Below, piece after piece: positions 51,501-63,804 of a DNA stretch of 64,000 nt (positions within the stretch are counted from its first letter, which is position 1; every line of letters begins with the position of its first letter). The notes under the pieces are model-generated. The model was not told the DNA's origin. It searched no databases and saw only the letters and a program-made list of their open reading frames with translations. The stretch covers positions 930,001 to 994,000 of the forward strand of contig BGKB01000021.1 of assembly GCA_003116975.1 (NCBI GenBank), in the 5' to 3' direction. Made by a program: the position numbers and the translations under genes. The stretch is from Aurantiochytrium sp. KH105. Lineage: Eukaryota > Sar > Bigyra > Thraustochytrida > Thraustochytriidae.

Positions 51501-54500
51501 TAAGGCGTTTCACTTCGGCAAAGCCATCCGAGGCAAGAGTCATTCCAATCAACAGCGAGAGCCACAGAGTTGCCTCCTGGCCGTGCTCGCGCGCAAACAG
51601 CGCACCAATCTTGCGCCGGTGCTCGAGCTCAACTTCCTCTGAAGCTCGAGCGGGAGGCGGATCCGGACTTATTTGATTGGCGAGGCGGAGAACGGCCTCG
51701 ATACCTCGCGAGGTGAATTCGTTGTCTCGTCGAAGCTGCGTGTGCAGGGCGTTCAGAATTTCGTGGACGGCCACCTCAGCGCCTTGGAGTGCCCCGGTGC
51801 TCTCCACGCACCGATCGATATCAGCTGGCGCGAGACCCTTGATCTGCAGACCTTGCACTTTACTTTCTGTTTCGCCGTAATACCTCACGTCCTCTCGAAG
51901 ACGCGCGAGCATATTCTGGGCCACGTGCGCCCGAGCGTTGGGATGACTGTCCACCGAGAATGGCAGACCATCTTGCGAAAGATCATCCATGGCGCGCAGG
52001 CCACCTTCCACAGTGTCCACCTCGTCAATGTACCCAGGAATGACCGAATGCACGGGAGCCGTAGCAAAGGCGCGAAGTTCCTCCTCGCTGAGCGTGACGC
52101 CATCGACAGAGACGGGCCGAAGCTCGCGTTGCTCGCACGCGTGGTCGCGCACGCGCGGGGCAACAAGCATGCGGTCAGCCGTAGGTCCCGTGCCAAAGAG
52201 CTCGCGCGGGGATGGACTCGGAACGACAATGCCCACTTCGAAAAGAGAGCGCGGAATGCGGCCAGGGATCACCAGACGGTCTTTGTGACGCGACACGACA
52301 TCTCTGAACTCCGTGAGGAGACGCTGCAGGACATTTTGACCACGAAAGATCGTGGAAAGCTTGAACTTGCGCGCGTCCTCAAACTTTGGCACGGCACGCG
52401 CCAAAAAGCGATTTTCGGCGAGAATGCGCAAAATCGAGTTGAGCACGTCGCGACCTTTCGTGTCCCGGGCAGGCATAAGACGAAGCAGAATTGCAGCCCA
52501 ATTGAATGGCGAGTCTCCGGGAAGCACCTTAAGCGGGGCAGACTCGGTCATGAGCTCGTACAGAAAGAGGAAACCGAGACTGTCCTTGCCGCCGTGCAGG
52601 CGCATGCGCCCTGGCCGAGACCACTTTGACAGACGCTTGACTGCCGCCACGCCACTAAGGTCTTCGTCCTTGGGTCGCGTGTAGGAGAGCGCGGTCATTT
52701 TCTTGATGGCCGAGTCGGATGCTTCAATGCTAGTCAAATCGCACACCGCGTCAAAGTGGTACATTGTGGGAGCCTCGGGACTCAGCACTTGCACTGAGAA
52801 TGGTGCGTCGGGGTCCGACTGATATTGCGCTTCCAGTTTGTGCAGGTAGTTGATGCGATTGACGAGAATATGTGTTGGGTCTTGACGAAACGCATCACGT
52901 CGGCTCGGCGCCTTGCCTGCACCTTCAACGAGGTCGCCGTCGCCGTCTTCCGTGTCCTCGTCTTCGGTGGCCGTACCTTCGCCCTCACCAGCCTCTCCTT
53001 CGGCCGCGCCGCTTCCTTTGGCGGCCTTGGCCTTGGCACTCGCGCTTCGAGGCGGCGCCTGGGCTGTTGCCGCAGCCGTAGCTTCCGAGGCCATGACGAG
53101 ATCCTCGGCGTCTTTTTCCTCGTCATCGTCGGCACCGGAAGACTGGAGTTCAAGCAAGAGCATCTCTTCCTCGCGCGTTAGGCGACACGCGCCGCTCACG
53201 TGAGGCAGCCTGTTCAGATACGCGACAAGCTCTTCGGTGATCTTCCAAGGGATGAGCTGGGCCATTTCCGTGCCAGCGGTGACGAGAATGAGCTTGAGGC
53301 GACACGCAATGGCGTCGGTGCGCATGTCGCCCTTTTGCACGCGTACAATTTGCTTGACGAGTTGCGATTCTTCGGGGGTCAGCCTCGTATCCGCGACGCA
53401 AAAGTCCGTCAGGCGGAAAGCCAGATCGAACTCGCCGGAAATCAGGTGCAACAGCATCAGGTACAGCGCTGATGAAAGCGTCCGCGTGAACAGAAAAGAA
53501 CGCGATGAGTGCACAGGGTACAAGTAGTGCATGGAAGTACGCGAGCGAGGATCCTGCAGCCCGCGGACCCAGGAAACGTCGCTACGGTCCAGCACAAGCT
53601 CGACGCCGTGAAAGCCACCTTGTCCGCGATGCAGCTTGCGCGTCGGCTTGGCAGCCGCGGGCAACAGGAGATGCAGCGTTCTGTCACCGGCCCTTTGCAA
53701 AATGACGCCGTGCGGAATTCCCCGCAAGAGATCTTGGGCCATCTTGCTCTTGCGAACCGCATTACTGACATAGAGACCCGCGTGGTCATTGCAGTAGAGA
53801 CGAACCTCCGTCTTTCCATTGACGACGTGTTCCTCTGTGGAAAATGTGAGACCGAGTCGGGGAAGCTCGACCACATCGATTCGCTTGGAAATTGTCTCGC
53901 CGTCCGCGGTCGCCCTCGACCACGCCAAAATGTGCGTCAAATTGTCGAGACGCAAAAGGATTTCGCAAAGGTCTTTGAGAGGACCGCTCTCCGAAGCGCA
54001 AACTTGCAAAAGATCCACTAATACCATGGTCTGTCCGTCAGGGTCGACCTTGTCTTCAATGCCGATTCCCATGAGCCCCTCCTCTTCAGGATTCACGTCG
54101 CTGTCGTCGATCTCGTTTTGATCCCCTTCTAGATGCCCAGCAGCGCCTGCAATGGCGGTGGAATCTTCGGCAGTCTCGTCCTTTGATTCTTCCTGGAGCT
54201 CATTGACGCCCTCATCCTCGCGCTCTTTGTCGGCGCTAGACTTCTTTGTCACTTGCTTTCTACGGCCAGGAAAATCGTTATCATCGCTGAGCAAAAGCGG
54301 AACGCGCATGACGAGAGCGCGCATCGGAGGAGATTCGAAACCAGCCATGCCGTCGACTTGCGGACCAGCACCACCCGTTCCTGTGGCGCCGCGGAAAGTG
54401 CGCGAGAGAAAGTCATACCCGGAGCGAGCCGAGGACTTGACAGTTGACGTCATGCTGCCCTTGGACTCGCCTGCGCGAAGCACTACACGAATCTGCGTTC

Positions 54501-57500
54501 GATCCTTGGCGGACCCAGCCTTGGTACGCACGGCCTTTTGGTAGCCATAGAGTATTCTGTCGGTAGGATTGTGCCAGAACATGTACTCTTCGATGAGTGC
54601 CTGCGGAAGCAAACCGTACAAGAGACGCTCGGGAACAAAAATCTGGTGACCCATTGTTGCAGTGAGGCTGCGCGTGATGACCAGGGACGCCATGGGAATG
54701 TTGGGACGCATCAAAAAAGGCAAAGCACCCATGACCCCATCACCTGACTTTGACAGCTGCTGCAAGCAGCGGCCTGCGTCGGATGAGTAAATCAACGAGG
54801 TGTAGTAGAAGCGTCCGTGCTCAACGACGTCGTACACGTGAAGCAACCGAGGCATCACGTGTCTAAAGACGACGATCTCTTTGAGAAAAACGAGACCAGA
54901 TCCCTCTTTGACTACTGCGCAGAGCCGCACACGTTCGCCTTCGCCGACGATGCCATCGTCGCCATCATCGTCCAGATACAAATCAAGCGAAGTCGATCCG
55001 CCCGAGGCCCCAGAGTTGGCGGCCTGCATTAGAGGCGTAAGGACATCAATCACCCAGCGCTCGTACGAATGAAGCTGCGCCGGGTAGACGCGAGCAAAGG
55101 GGGACCGGGGCGTTCGACCATCAGGAAGCCAGAGCTGCAGATCATGACGGCGTCCGACGAGACGGATCCACGACCGATTCGAGGTGTTCTTCACTTCGGC
55201 GCTGTGAAGACCGCGGTCCGCCATCGTTTCTCCAAACACGCTCACAAAGTCTGCAAACTCGCACATTTCCTCGTCAACAGGCTCGACGCGGTGCTTCTTC
55301 AGCGTGAACTCGCCAAGCTGCACATTGATCTCGGTGTCTACCTTTTGCGAGGATGCTGCGCGCAAATATTGCTCTAGACTTGTGGCCGTTTCCTCGATGT
55401 GACCGTCGCCACCATTTTCCTGCTTCTCCCCGTCTTGCTGTTTCGTGAGATGTCTGTCGCGAGCCTCGCCAGCCAAGCGCTCCGTGTCAATGGTGAAGCG
55501 ACCAAGACAGTTCTTTGTTGTGAGCGACTTCCAGCTGCGCAAAACCATGGAACCCGGGTGATCGCCTTCGCGAAGTCTTTTCCTTCCTCCGCCAATGACC
55601 GCGTCGTGCTCGTTGATGAGTACAGATACGGTGTACTCCATAATTTCGTTCGTCGCACCTTCGTGTTCCAAGAGCCAGCTCAGCAGACCAACGCGATGGC
55701 GTTGAAAGACGTTCATGAGCTCGAGCTCATCGAGACCGAGACGAGGGGCAGCACGGCTCATAGCGGAACGTTTTGTCTCCTCAACCTCATCGGCGAGGCC
55801 GCCAGAGACCATGTCGCCATACTTGAGAATGCGTGGCTCGGCCGCGATACGGTACGATGCTGTCAAGAAGACTTGCGAGCACAAGAGCGTCTTGGCGGCA
55901 AGACCCGCGATGGTTTTGATGTGCGCCACGTCGGCGCGCGTGGCGTAATCCTTTGATGCGTTGGGAAAAGTAGACTCTTGCTTTTTTGTTGAAGCGTCTT
56001 GCGTGCCATCAACGGTGGGAAAGGGCCCAAGGCCGCCATCACCACTAGTACTGGCACTACCGCCCGTGGCCGTGGCATCGGAAGGCGAGTTGGGCGTGTC
56101 GGACGTGGGCGATGACAAAAAGTCAAAGCCGGAGGAGTGATTGAACTGCTTGAGCACGCTCTTTGTCTCCTGTGCGCTGAGAGCCTCTTGGTCATCGCCG
56201 TTCCAGCTCGTCTCCTTAAAAAGGTAGGCCATGTGGGCATGCAAGGTGCACATGAGCCGAATGTCGCCTTCGTTAGTGGAACGCCGCAGCCACGACGCAA
56301 GCATGGGAAGGATGCGACCCAACAAAAGCAGACGCCAGTGCGAGATCACCTGAGCAAGCTGCTCAGCAAGGTCCTTGGGTACCTCAATGCCTCGAATGTA
56401 TGACCCGGCCAAGGCTTCGGTGATGGCAAGACCGCCACTGCCCTCGTGCCATGACGAGAACTGGACGAGGCATTGCATGTAAGCATAGACACGAACTGCG
56501 AGGCGCACGGTGAACAGCGCGGCAGGCGAGGAGGACGTGGAGTATCGGCCTGTATCGACTTCGAGCACGTTGCTAATCATCGTCTCAATGGGAGAAACAA
56601 CGCCCTGATGCGCGTACCGTAGTTCATTAAAGAGAAGACCAAGAGGTGTTGCTTGGACCTTTTGCTTGTCCTCGCAGGGAACCTTTTGGACCCGTGCACT
56701 CGCATCATCGCCTGGCGGCTGCCACTCACCGGGCTCGAAGACGGCGCACTCGACCATTTCCATGAGCTCTTCACTAGCGAGGGCGAGAGTATGCTCCTGG
56801 TTGCTGAAAAATTGCAAAATCAGAGGAATACGTAGGTACGGAGCCGTCAGGTACTGGATGAGGAGCTCCGCGTTGCTGGCCGTAATGCGGCCACCGAAAT
56901 CAGGAAGATCTCGAACGTGCAAAACATCATCCTCGGTCTCGACGGGCGTTCCGGCGAGGAAGGAGGGATTTGCCATGGAGGGAGGCGCACGAGGTTCCTG
57001 CTTAAAGAAGATGGTCTTGATGCGCCTATAGATCGACTTGAACCAGGGCTTCTTTTCGTCCTCGTTCTCTGGCCACTCGCACTTGAGTTGTGTGCCTCCA
57101 AAGGCTGTGACCATGAATTTTGCAGAGGGCGGGCGCTGAAGAATGAGCTTTTCGATCAGCGGCTCGGCATCCTCAACCACGGCCACCTGCTGGCTTTGTT
57201 GCGAGGCATCGCCGTTTACCGCAGGATCGTCGAGACCTTCGAGATCCTTGTGCAGCTTGTTGACATCATCGTTCGCGGCCTGATTGGCGTCGGCCTTAGT
57301 GGCGGGGGGCTTTGTCTTTTTCGCCTTGGGCGGTTTTGTGTAGACGGCCGTCCAGCAGAGCTTGGCGTCGCAGGGCATCCACGCCTTGATGGGCGGAAGC
57401 GAGTCGCTCGTGGGCGCCATGAGAATCTTGAGAATGTACACAATATCGCGAAAGTAGCCGAGTTCCGGAAAGTCTGTGAGGATTTCGCGACGCTCGCCGG

Positions 57501-58947
57501 TGAGGTACTGGGCAGCCAAAAGCTGGCGCTCGTGACCCTCCTTGGCGCTCTCTTGAGCAAGCGGCTGCGCCAGACCGTACTGCACTCCAGGGCGCGGATA
57601 GCCGTTTTGAAGACAAAGCTGGTCGACGAAGAGCTCTTCGGCGGGGCCGCACAGCATGGAGCGTTCCCAAGAAAAGAGAATGTGGTCCCGATCGAGCAGC
57701 CCCATTTGCTCGATAAAGTAGTCCAGAACTTGCGTCCGCACGAGCGTAAGCGCCGGGTCGGGAAGAAGAAACATTGCAGACTCGGCGGCGAACTGTCGCA
57801 TTTCCACGCCAAACGGTTTGACGGGACCATCTGCGGTTCCACTGTAATGTTGTGCAAGGAGGGAAGGGATGTCACAGGCCTCTTTGCGCATGACTGCATC
57901 CGCAACGGTGGCAACGCACGCCATGGTGAGAATTCGCGCTGCGTCAAAAGAACGCGTCACGTGAAGCGAAAGTGCAGCGGTTCCAAAGTGCTCCGCGACG
58001 GAGCAGAGTAGACGCAAGAGGTCGGTTTGCGTCTCGTAGCGCATTTCGCGGTTGGCTGCTGCCCAAAAGCACTGGTCATTGCGTCGTGGGTGCGACAAAG
58101 GAAGCGGAAGCGGGATGACCCTCGTGAAGAGATGCTGCACGAGCGCGACGCGAAGGCAATACGAGTTCTTGACGAGATCACTCTGGTATGCGAGCAGCGT
58201 GCAGATGTTGCAGCAATGACGGAGCGCATTGGCGACGTCATTAAAGGACGTCACGCGGTCCGGAACAAGCGTGAGCTGCACCGGACGATAGATGGGAGCC
58301 TTTGCCGAGCTTCCCGCTAAGCCCTCGATAGCCTTTTGTTGGGCGAATCTCCCAAAAAAGACAAACTCCGTTGCCCCAGGGTTGATGGCGCTCGAGGCGA
58401 GCTGCAACTCTGGTGGGAGCTGTGCAGGTCGTGGCTGTATCTTTTCAATAATGCTAGAGATTCCGTTGATAGTCCGCTTCATTTCAAAGAGCTGCGAGAC
58501 ACTGACGCCGCCTTTACGCACGCCGAGGCGGGCTTGCTTGGCTGCGGCATGGGCGAGTTGCTTGCACGAGGTCTCGACCATTTGGCGACCCTCTACGCCT
58601 AGCGCGTAGCGTGCGGTCACTGAAAGATCAGCCTGGATCATTTTGGTGAGTGTCCAGCGCAAAAGGAGGCCAAGATTCTTGGCTTCTTGTGACGACATGC
58701 CCAAGAGACGGAGGCCGCAGTGAATGGCCTCCATGAGGCAACGCATCAGAGAGACGTCGCCGCCGCGAGGAACGGTACGGAAAACGACCTCCTTTTCAAG
58801 CTGGCTCGAGAGGCCCATGGCGTCTCCCAGCGCGCCTTCGTGACCTTGTGGACCCGCCAACGATGGGCCCTGATCTCCACATGGGCCAAGGTCTCCACGG
58901 GGACCTTGGCGTCTTTGTTGGTTTTGCTGGTTTTGCTGCTGATAGTA

Positions 58948-59007
<60 letters not shown>

Positions 59008-61221
59008 TTGTTGTTGTTGATAGTATTGCTGTTGCGATGGCTGCTGTTGCTGCTGATACTGCTGCTGCTGGTACGGTTGTTGCTGCTGATAAGGTTGTTG
59101 CTGCTGGTACGGTTGTTGCTGCTGGTACTGAGCATAGTGCATTCCTTGCTGCTGCTGCTGGTGGTGCTGCTGCTGCTGGGGCTGCTGCGGCTGTTGGTAT
59201 TGCTGCGCTCCTGGGCCCTGGTATGCGTACGCCTGTTGCCTTGGTGCCATTTGCTGAGAAGATGTTCGGGTAGGCTGTGGCATGCCTGGGCCGCTCAGTG
59301 AAGCAATAGAATGACCTGCGTGTTGGATTTGTGGAGTGCCGGACGGCATATCCGGGAAAGTGCCCGCGCTTTTCACAAAATCAAAGCCTGAAGGCACAGA
59401 GGCAGTGGACGCCGGCGCCGCAGTCGAAGATGCAGCAGAGGACGTCGAGGAAGATGAAGACGATACCGAAGAAGACATGGAGGCACTTGATGTGCTCGGA
59501 CCCAGCATTGCCCACGGGTCATCTGGTTCTTGCTTTGGGGCAGGCTGCGACGCAGGCAGGGCCTGCATGGGAGTCGGCATCAGTGGAGATGCCACAGGCA
59601 TGGGCTGCAGCACGGCAGAGCCCATGGAAGAAGACGAAGACGTTGACGACTGCCGTGGGACATGAGGCGCCGGTTTAAGGGCGGGAGACTGCGTTGAGGA
59701 AGGTGTGGCTTTGCGAGGCGGACGCAAAGCCGGGGCTGCCGATGACACTGACGACGAAGTCGATGGGGCACGCTGTGAGCGTTCAGGGAGCTTGTTGAAG
59801 CTATCAAGGCCAGCAAACATGCTGTTGGATGAACTCGAAGGCGCCGGGGTAGGTGCAAGCGTAGTCGTGGATGCTCCGGAGGACACCGTCTCGGAAGGTC
59901 CAAAAAAGGCATCAAGGTCGTTTTCGTATTTTGAAGAAGGGGCAGCAGCAGCAGCAGCAATAGGTTTTGAAGATGCGGAAGAGGAAGACGTTGATCTCGA
60001 GGCAGCAGAGGCTGGGGGCGCGAGAGGGCGCACAGGCTGCTGATGTTGCTGTCGCTGCTGCTTTTGAGAAGGAACAGAAGGTTTTGAAGCTTTGGTTTGT
60101 GATGAAGGAGGCTTCAGCGTCGGTGGCTTTGGCGCACTTTGCGAAGGCTTGGACGAGGCAAAGGTGCCAAAGTCAGCGAAGTCGTCCTCAGGATTTCGGC
60201 CCCCGGTCGACGAAGCAGAGAATGCGGAAGTCCCGAAAGGATCGTCATCATTGTGATGACTCGTGGAGTGTGCAGCCGGCTGCGACGGTTTGGGCGGCTG
60301 TGACTTTGGCGCCGCCGAGAAGAAGTCGGCAAAATCGTCTTCCGCAGATGAAAATGATGGACCTGTTGCAGCAGGTGCTGCAGCAGTCGACTGTGCCGCA
60401 GACTCGAACGGGTTTTGCGAGGCGGAGGGCACAGGAACCGGTACCGGAAGAGGTGCGGCAGGCTGTGCGGCCGCCTCTGCGCCCCGCTGTCGTTCGTCAA
60501 GGATACCGTTCGCGTAGAGCGGCTTTGAATTAAGATAGGGCAAAATGACCTCGTAGATGAATGCGGGCCCATTGCTGGCAGCAGGAAAGGCCAGCGGTTT
60601 GAAGAGCATGAACCAAAAGGAGCTGTCACAAAGCCGATAGAGCGGGATATTATTGAAAACGTATGAGAGAGCCCTCTTGACCTTTGGCGGGGAAGTCTCT
60701 GCGCGCGCGTAGTGGTACTCGAGTCCCTCGCCTGTGTTGCAGATGGCGAACGTGAATGTGTTTTCTCTTCGTAAGAGAACATAGAGAAGAGCATGTCCAT
60801 CCTTTTCTGTAGTGCGCCATCCGCCAGGGGAAAAGAGGACCTCACCGACGCGAAGCGAGTTGACTTTCATGACAAAGGCATTGAGAAAGTCGAGAAACTG
60901 GGCGCTGCGTTTGACGTCCTCGGTGTCGTTTTTGAATTGCGAGAGGGGCAGACGAGCCCCGATTTGTGCGCACTCGGAAATAGCGGTCTGCAAGAGAGCC
61001 ACAGCACGAAGATGTCGCGAGCTGCCTTCTAACATTTTTTCGCTGAGGAGTCTACTGAGCGCCGCGCCCAAAAGCTGGATGGACCCTGCCATGCAGTGGA
61101 AGGAGCTCGAGGGCGCCTCCCGTTGGCGTACTTCTGCATTGATGAAAGGGTCGGCAAAGATATCAGGCAGCGCAAAGTGCTCCCAAATAGGTTTGTCGCC
61201 AAAAACATAAGGAGTCGTCAT
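45511..61221 (-). CDS. Giant DUF3638/DUF3645 helicase-like protein with polyQ, EF-hand and VPS62-like parts
   Basis: 5236 residues in one unbroken 15.7-kb exon. N-terminal globular part (1-230), then a Pro/Ser/Gln-rich disordered part with a long Q run (about 657-770). The core family region includes HQMLMGAGKTTVVAP-type Walker A (about 3390), ISTPTAIKS, LILDEVDLILHP (DEVD box, about 3562), HTTGMDIKQ and YAQGAFRMRGIGKGQ (motif V/VI-like, about 4157). Together these read as an SF2-like ATPase, matching DUF3638/DUF3645 proteins of fungi, oomycetes and algae, whose function is unknown. An EQEQEQ tract lies near 4393-4425. EF-hand region: LFDGGKGYISPQQL (about 4575, degenerate) and FDSDGNGQIGCTE (about 4838, canonical loop). 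C-terminal about 270 residues resemble VPS62 (SLGHVCTT, DAVRCAP). It is soluble, with no signal peptide. Confidence 0.88.
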
Positions 61222-61848
61222 CCTCGCCCTTTTTTTTCTTTCTTTTTGACGAGGTGGTCCACGGCGCGAGCGCGAGCGAGAGAGGCAACGAGGGCTCGGC
61301 GCAGGCGTGGCTGTCAGAAATCTACTCGTCTAGACGTCCAAGAGAAAGAGCGGGAGCGAGAGAAGGAAGGTCAGGACTCGCAGAACCCTGACGTTTGCGC
61401 AGGCACGGTTTTAGAGTGCGTAGGCCGTCGCCGGCTCGCCCCGCCCGTCGGGCGTTGGCGACTCGTCTCCTCGCTCCTTTCCTGCGTCGGCTTTCGCGTC
61501 CTCTCCGCGAGCAGGCACGCGCGTGCGGGGCGCCGCGGCCAGCCGGGCGCGCAGAGGTTCCGCGAGCGCAGAGCCGTCTCCTCCGGGTCCGCCGCGCCGC
61601 TCGCCCTCGAGCGGCGCCAGGATGGCATTTGAACGATGATTCAATCCGGGGCGATACCGTGCACGATACGGTGCGTGGGCCTCGTAGGATATGATGCAAG
61701 CCGGGGATGCCGCATCGTGCACGGTACCGAGGCGCCTCGGACGATCACGGATGAGCAGACGAAGCAGTGAAGACGAGGACGGGGATGCGGATGAAGACGA
61801 GGGCAGCTTGTAGGATTGGCGTGCAGCAGAACCGAAGCGAGCTGGTTG
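61222..61848. promoter_or_regulatory. Divergent promoter, giant gene and NAXD
   Basis: About 627 bases. A pyrimidine run (TTTTTTTTCTTTCTTTTTG) lies just before the giant gene. A paired palindromic motif lies at 61651-61728 (separate entry). Open frames on both strands are low-complexity. Confidence 0.5.
61651..61728. promoter_or_regulatory. Inverted pair of TACCGTGCACGATRCGG
   Basis: The left arm (about 61655-61671) reads TACCGTGCACGATACGG. The right arm (61710-61726) is its reverse complement with one change. The 38-base spacer is unrelated. Each arm has a perfect CGTGCACG core palindrome. It sits about 120-200 bases upstream of the NAXD start, so it could bind dimeric regulators or form a hairpin. 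Confidence 0.7.
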
Positions 61849-61911
61849 ATGCGGACGCTGCGAGTGGTGACGGCGTGGCTTGCGTTGGTGGTGGCCGCGG
61901 GCGTGGCCACT

Positions 61912-61953
<42 letters not shown>

Positions 61954-63015
61954 GCAGTGGACGACTCGCGCTGTGACAGGCAAAACGGTGTCGCGTCGAG
62001 CATGGCCCAAGGAGTGAGCGTCATGGAGGCTGCCCGGAGACTCGTCCCGAAGCTAACCAAGACGATGCACAAGGGCCAGGCCGGGAGGATTGCGATTGTG
62101 GGTGGCTCGTTCGAGTACACGGGAGCACCGTACTACGCGTCGATGTCGTCGCTCAAGGTTGGCGCCGATCTTGCATTTGTTCTCTGCGAGGAAAGCGCGG
62201 CGGTGCCCATCAAGTCATACACGCCAGAGGTCATTGTCCTGCCGACCATGAGCGAGGCGAACATCGACCGGGCCGTTGATCTCTTGCCACGGGTCCATGT
62301 GCTCGTCATTGGTCCCGGACTCGGACGCGACGAGACGACGCTCAAGCTCACGACCAAGCTTATCCGCGAGGCCATGGGAAAGGACGTGCCACTCGTACTC
62401 GATGGGGATGCGCTCTTCTTACTGACACAGCAGCCCGATCTCGTCAAGGGCTATGCGCGCGCCCTGCTGACACCCAATGTGGTAGAGTTTTCTCGTTTGG
62501 AGCGTGCGCTTTTCGAGGACGCTGAGGACGTGCCAGTGCCCGACCTGAGCAAGGTGGCCAAAAGTGTGGACAACGAATTTGGGGCGTGGATGGACATTAA
62601 CGACGCCGACGAAGCGAGCCCGCTGCGACGTGCCGTGCGTCTGGCGCGCGCGATGGGCAACGTGACAGTAATGCAAAAGGGTGAGGTCGACATCATCACT
62701 GATGGCAGGCGTGCGGCGGTGAGCACTGCGCAGGGCTCGAACCGACGTTGTGGAGGACAGGGCGACGTGCTTGCGGGAAGCAGTGGTGTGTTTCTGCATT
62801 GGGCTCTAAATGGTGCCGGCGACGGTCAGGCGGAGGCTCCGGGCCCCGAGGGGACCATCTCAGCGGCTTTTGCGGCAAGTGTGCTCACGCGGACAGCGAA
62901 CCGTCTCGCCTTTCAAGATCATCATCGAAGCACCACCACGCCTGACATTATTGAACATTTAGGCAGTGCTTTCCACACCCTCTTTGAGTCAGACGGCGGC
63001 AATTCGAGTCTCTGA
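61849..63015 (+). CDS. NAXD: ATP/ADP-dependent NAD(P)HX dehydratase
   Basis: 388 residues from ATG 61849; the frame opens at a TTG at 61816 just upstream. The N-terminus is signal-peptide-like (MRTLRVVTAWLALVVAAGV) and runs into an alanine tract encoded by a (GCA)n repeat. The catalytic ribokinase-fold domain starts near SSMAQGVSVMEAARR. Motifs: HKGQAGRIAIVGGS, VIGPGLGRD, LVLDGDAL, LTPNVVEFSRL and the ATP-site signature RCGGQGDVLAG (about 299). The enzyme repairs hydrated NADH/NADPH (NADHX to NADH) using ATP or ADP. An internal Met 15 residues before the conserved core could give a cytosolic form, as mammals make from alternative starts. The epimerase partner (NAXE) is not in this window. Confidence 0.93.
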
Positions 63016-63461
63016 GTCGTGATTTTCAACATTTTTTCTTTTTACAATTCACTTTTCACAAGGGAGCGTCGGCGGTCGGATCGGGTGCAATGACCTTTGC
63101 TTGGCACTTTGGCGTCATCAATTCGACGAAGGTTTGAGGCCGGAATGGAATCGATTGTCACAATGTAGATTCAATTTCTCTTTCGAATTGAATTTGTTAC
63201 AATTGGGGTCATCCATGGCTGACTTTACGTGAAGGATGCATCGATCGCTTATTAGGCTTCATTGAACTTGTTTCGCGTCTGTCTGTAACAAATTCGTTTC
63301 TCGCATACCAAGCCGTTTGTCGCAGGCCAACCCAAAGAGGGAAACAAAGCACGATTTAGAAGTAAAGTCATGGACCGGATGACGTTGGCGATGTAGCGAT
63401 GATGATGATGATGATACCAACATGAATCACAACGACTGGAAAAGGGACAAGGCGATCGATC
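63016..63461. other. Convergent intergenic region
   Basis: About 446 AT-richer bases between NAXD and the small minus-strand gene. A GATGATGATGATGAT run is near 63400-63415. There is an ATTCAATTTC/GAATTGAATTT near-inverted pair at about 63170-63195, but no gene. Confidence 0.45.
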
Positions 63462-63804
63462 TTATGATGATTCCTGGGTGACCTTGGGGTAATCCAGGTC
63501 AAAGTCTGTGGCGGAGAAGTTGTCGAAGAAATCCTTATCCTGGATGCGCACATTGGGGTCCAGCGACATGGGGTCATCTCCGCCCTTGCTCATGCTGGGC
63601 AAGATATCTTCGGACGAACCACCTGGATAATTTTCCATAATAAAATACGAATCGATTTTTCTCGTGAGAAGAGCGCTCGCGCAAGCATCACATGAGAACC
63701 GACTTACCGATGCCCAGCATGGGCCGCCGCGAGCGCGGCGCCCTTCGTACGCGCTGCGTGTGACCTTTTGTCGAAGCACTTGGACCTTGCGTGCCCCTGG
63801 TCAT
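63462..63804 (-). CDS. Small protein, basic head and acidic FF-containing tail (two exons)
   Basis: Exon 1 is 63804-63708 (32 codons plus one base, MTRGTQGPSAS to RRPMLGI), with donor GTAAGT at 63707. The intron is 63707-63623 (85 bp, acceptor TATCCAG). Exon 2 is 63622-63462. Total 258 nt, 85 residues, frame kept. The head is Arg-rich. The tail is acidic and ends PNVRIQDKDFFDNFSATDFDLDYPKV. The DFFDNF segment followed by acidic/aromatic residues recalls the CSN-binding tail of COPS9/CSNAP (FFNDF then DLFDD), but the match is short. I treat function as unknown. Coding-like codons run throughout exon 2. Confidence 0.68.
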
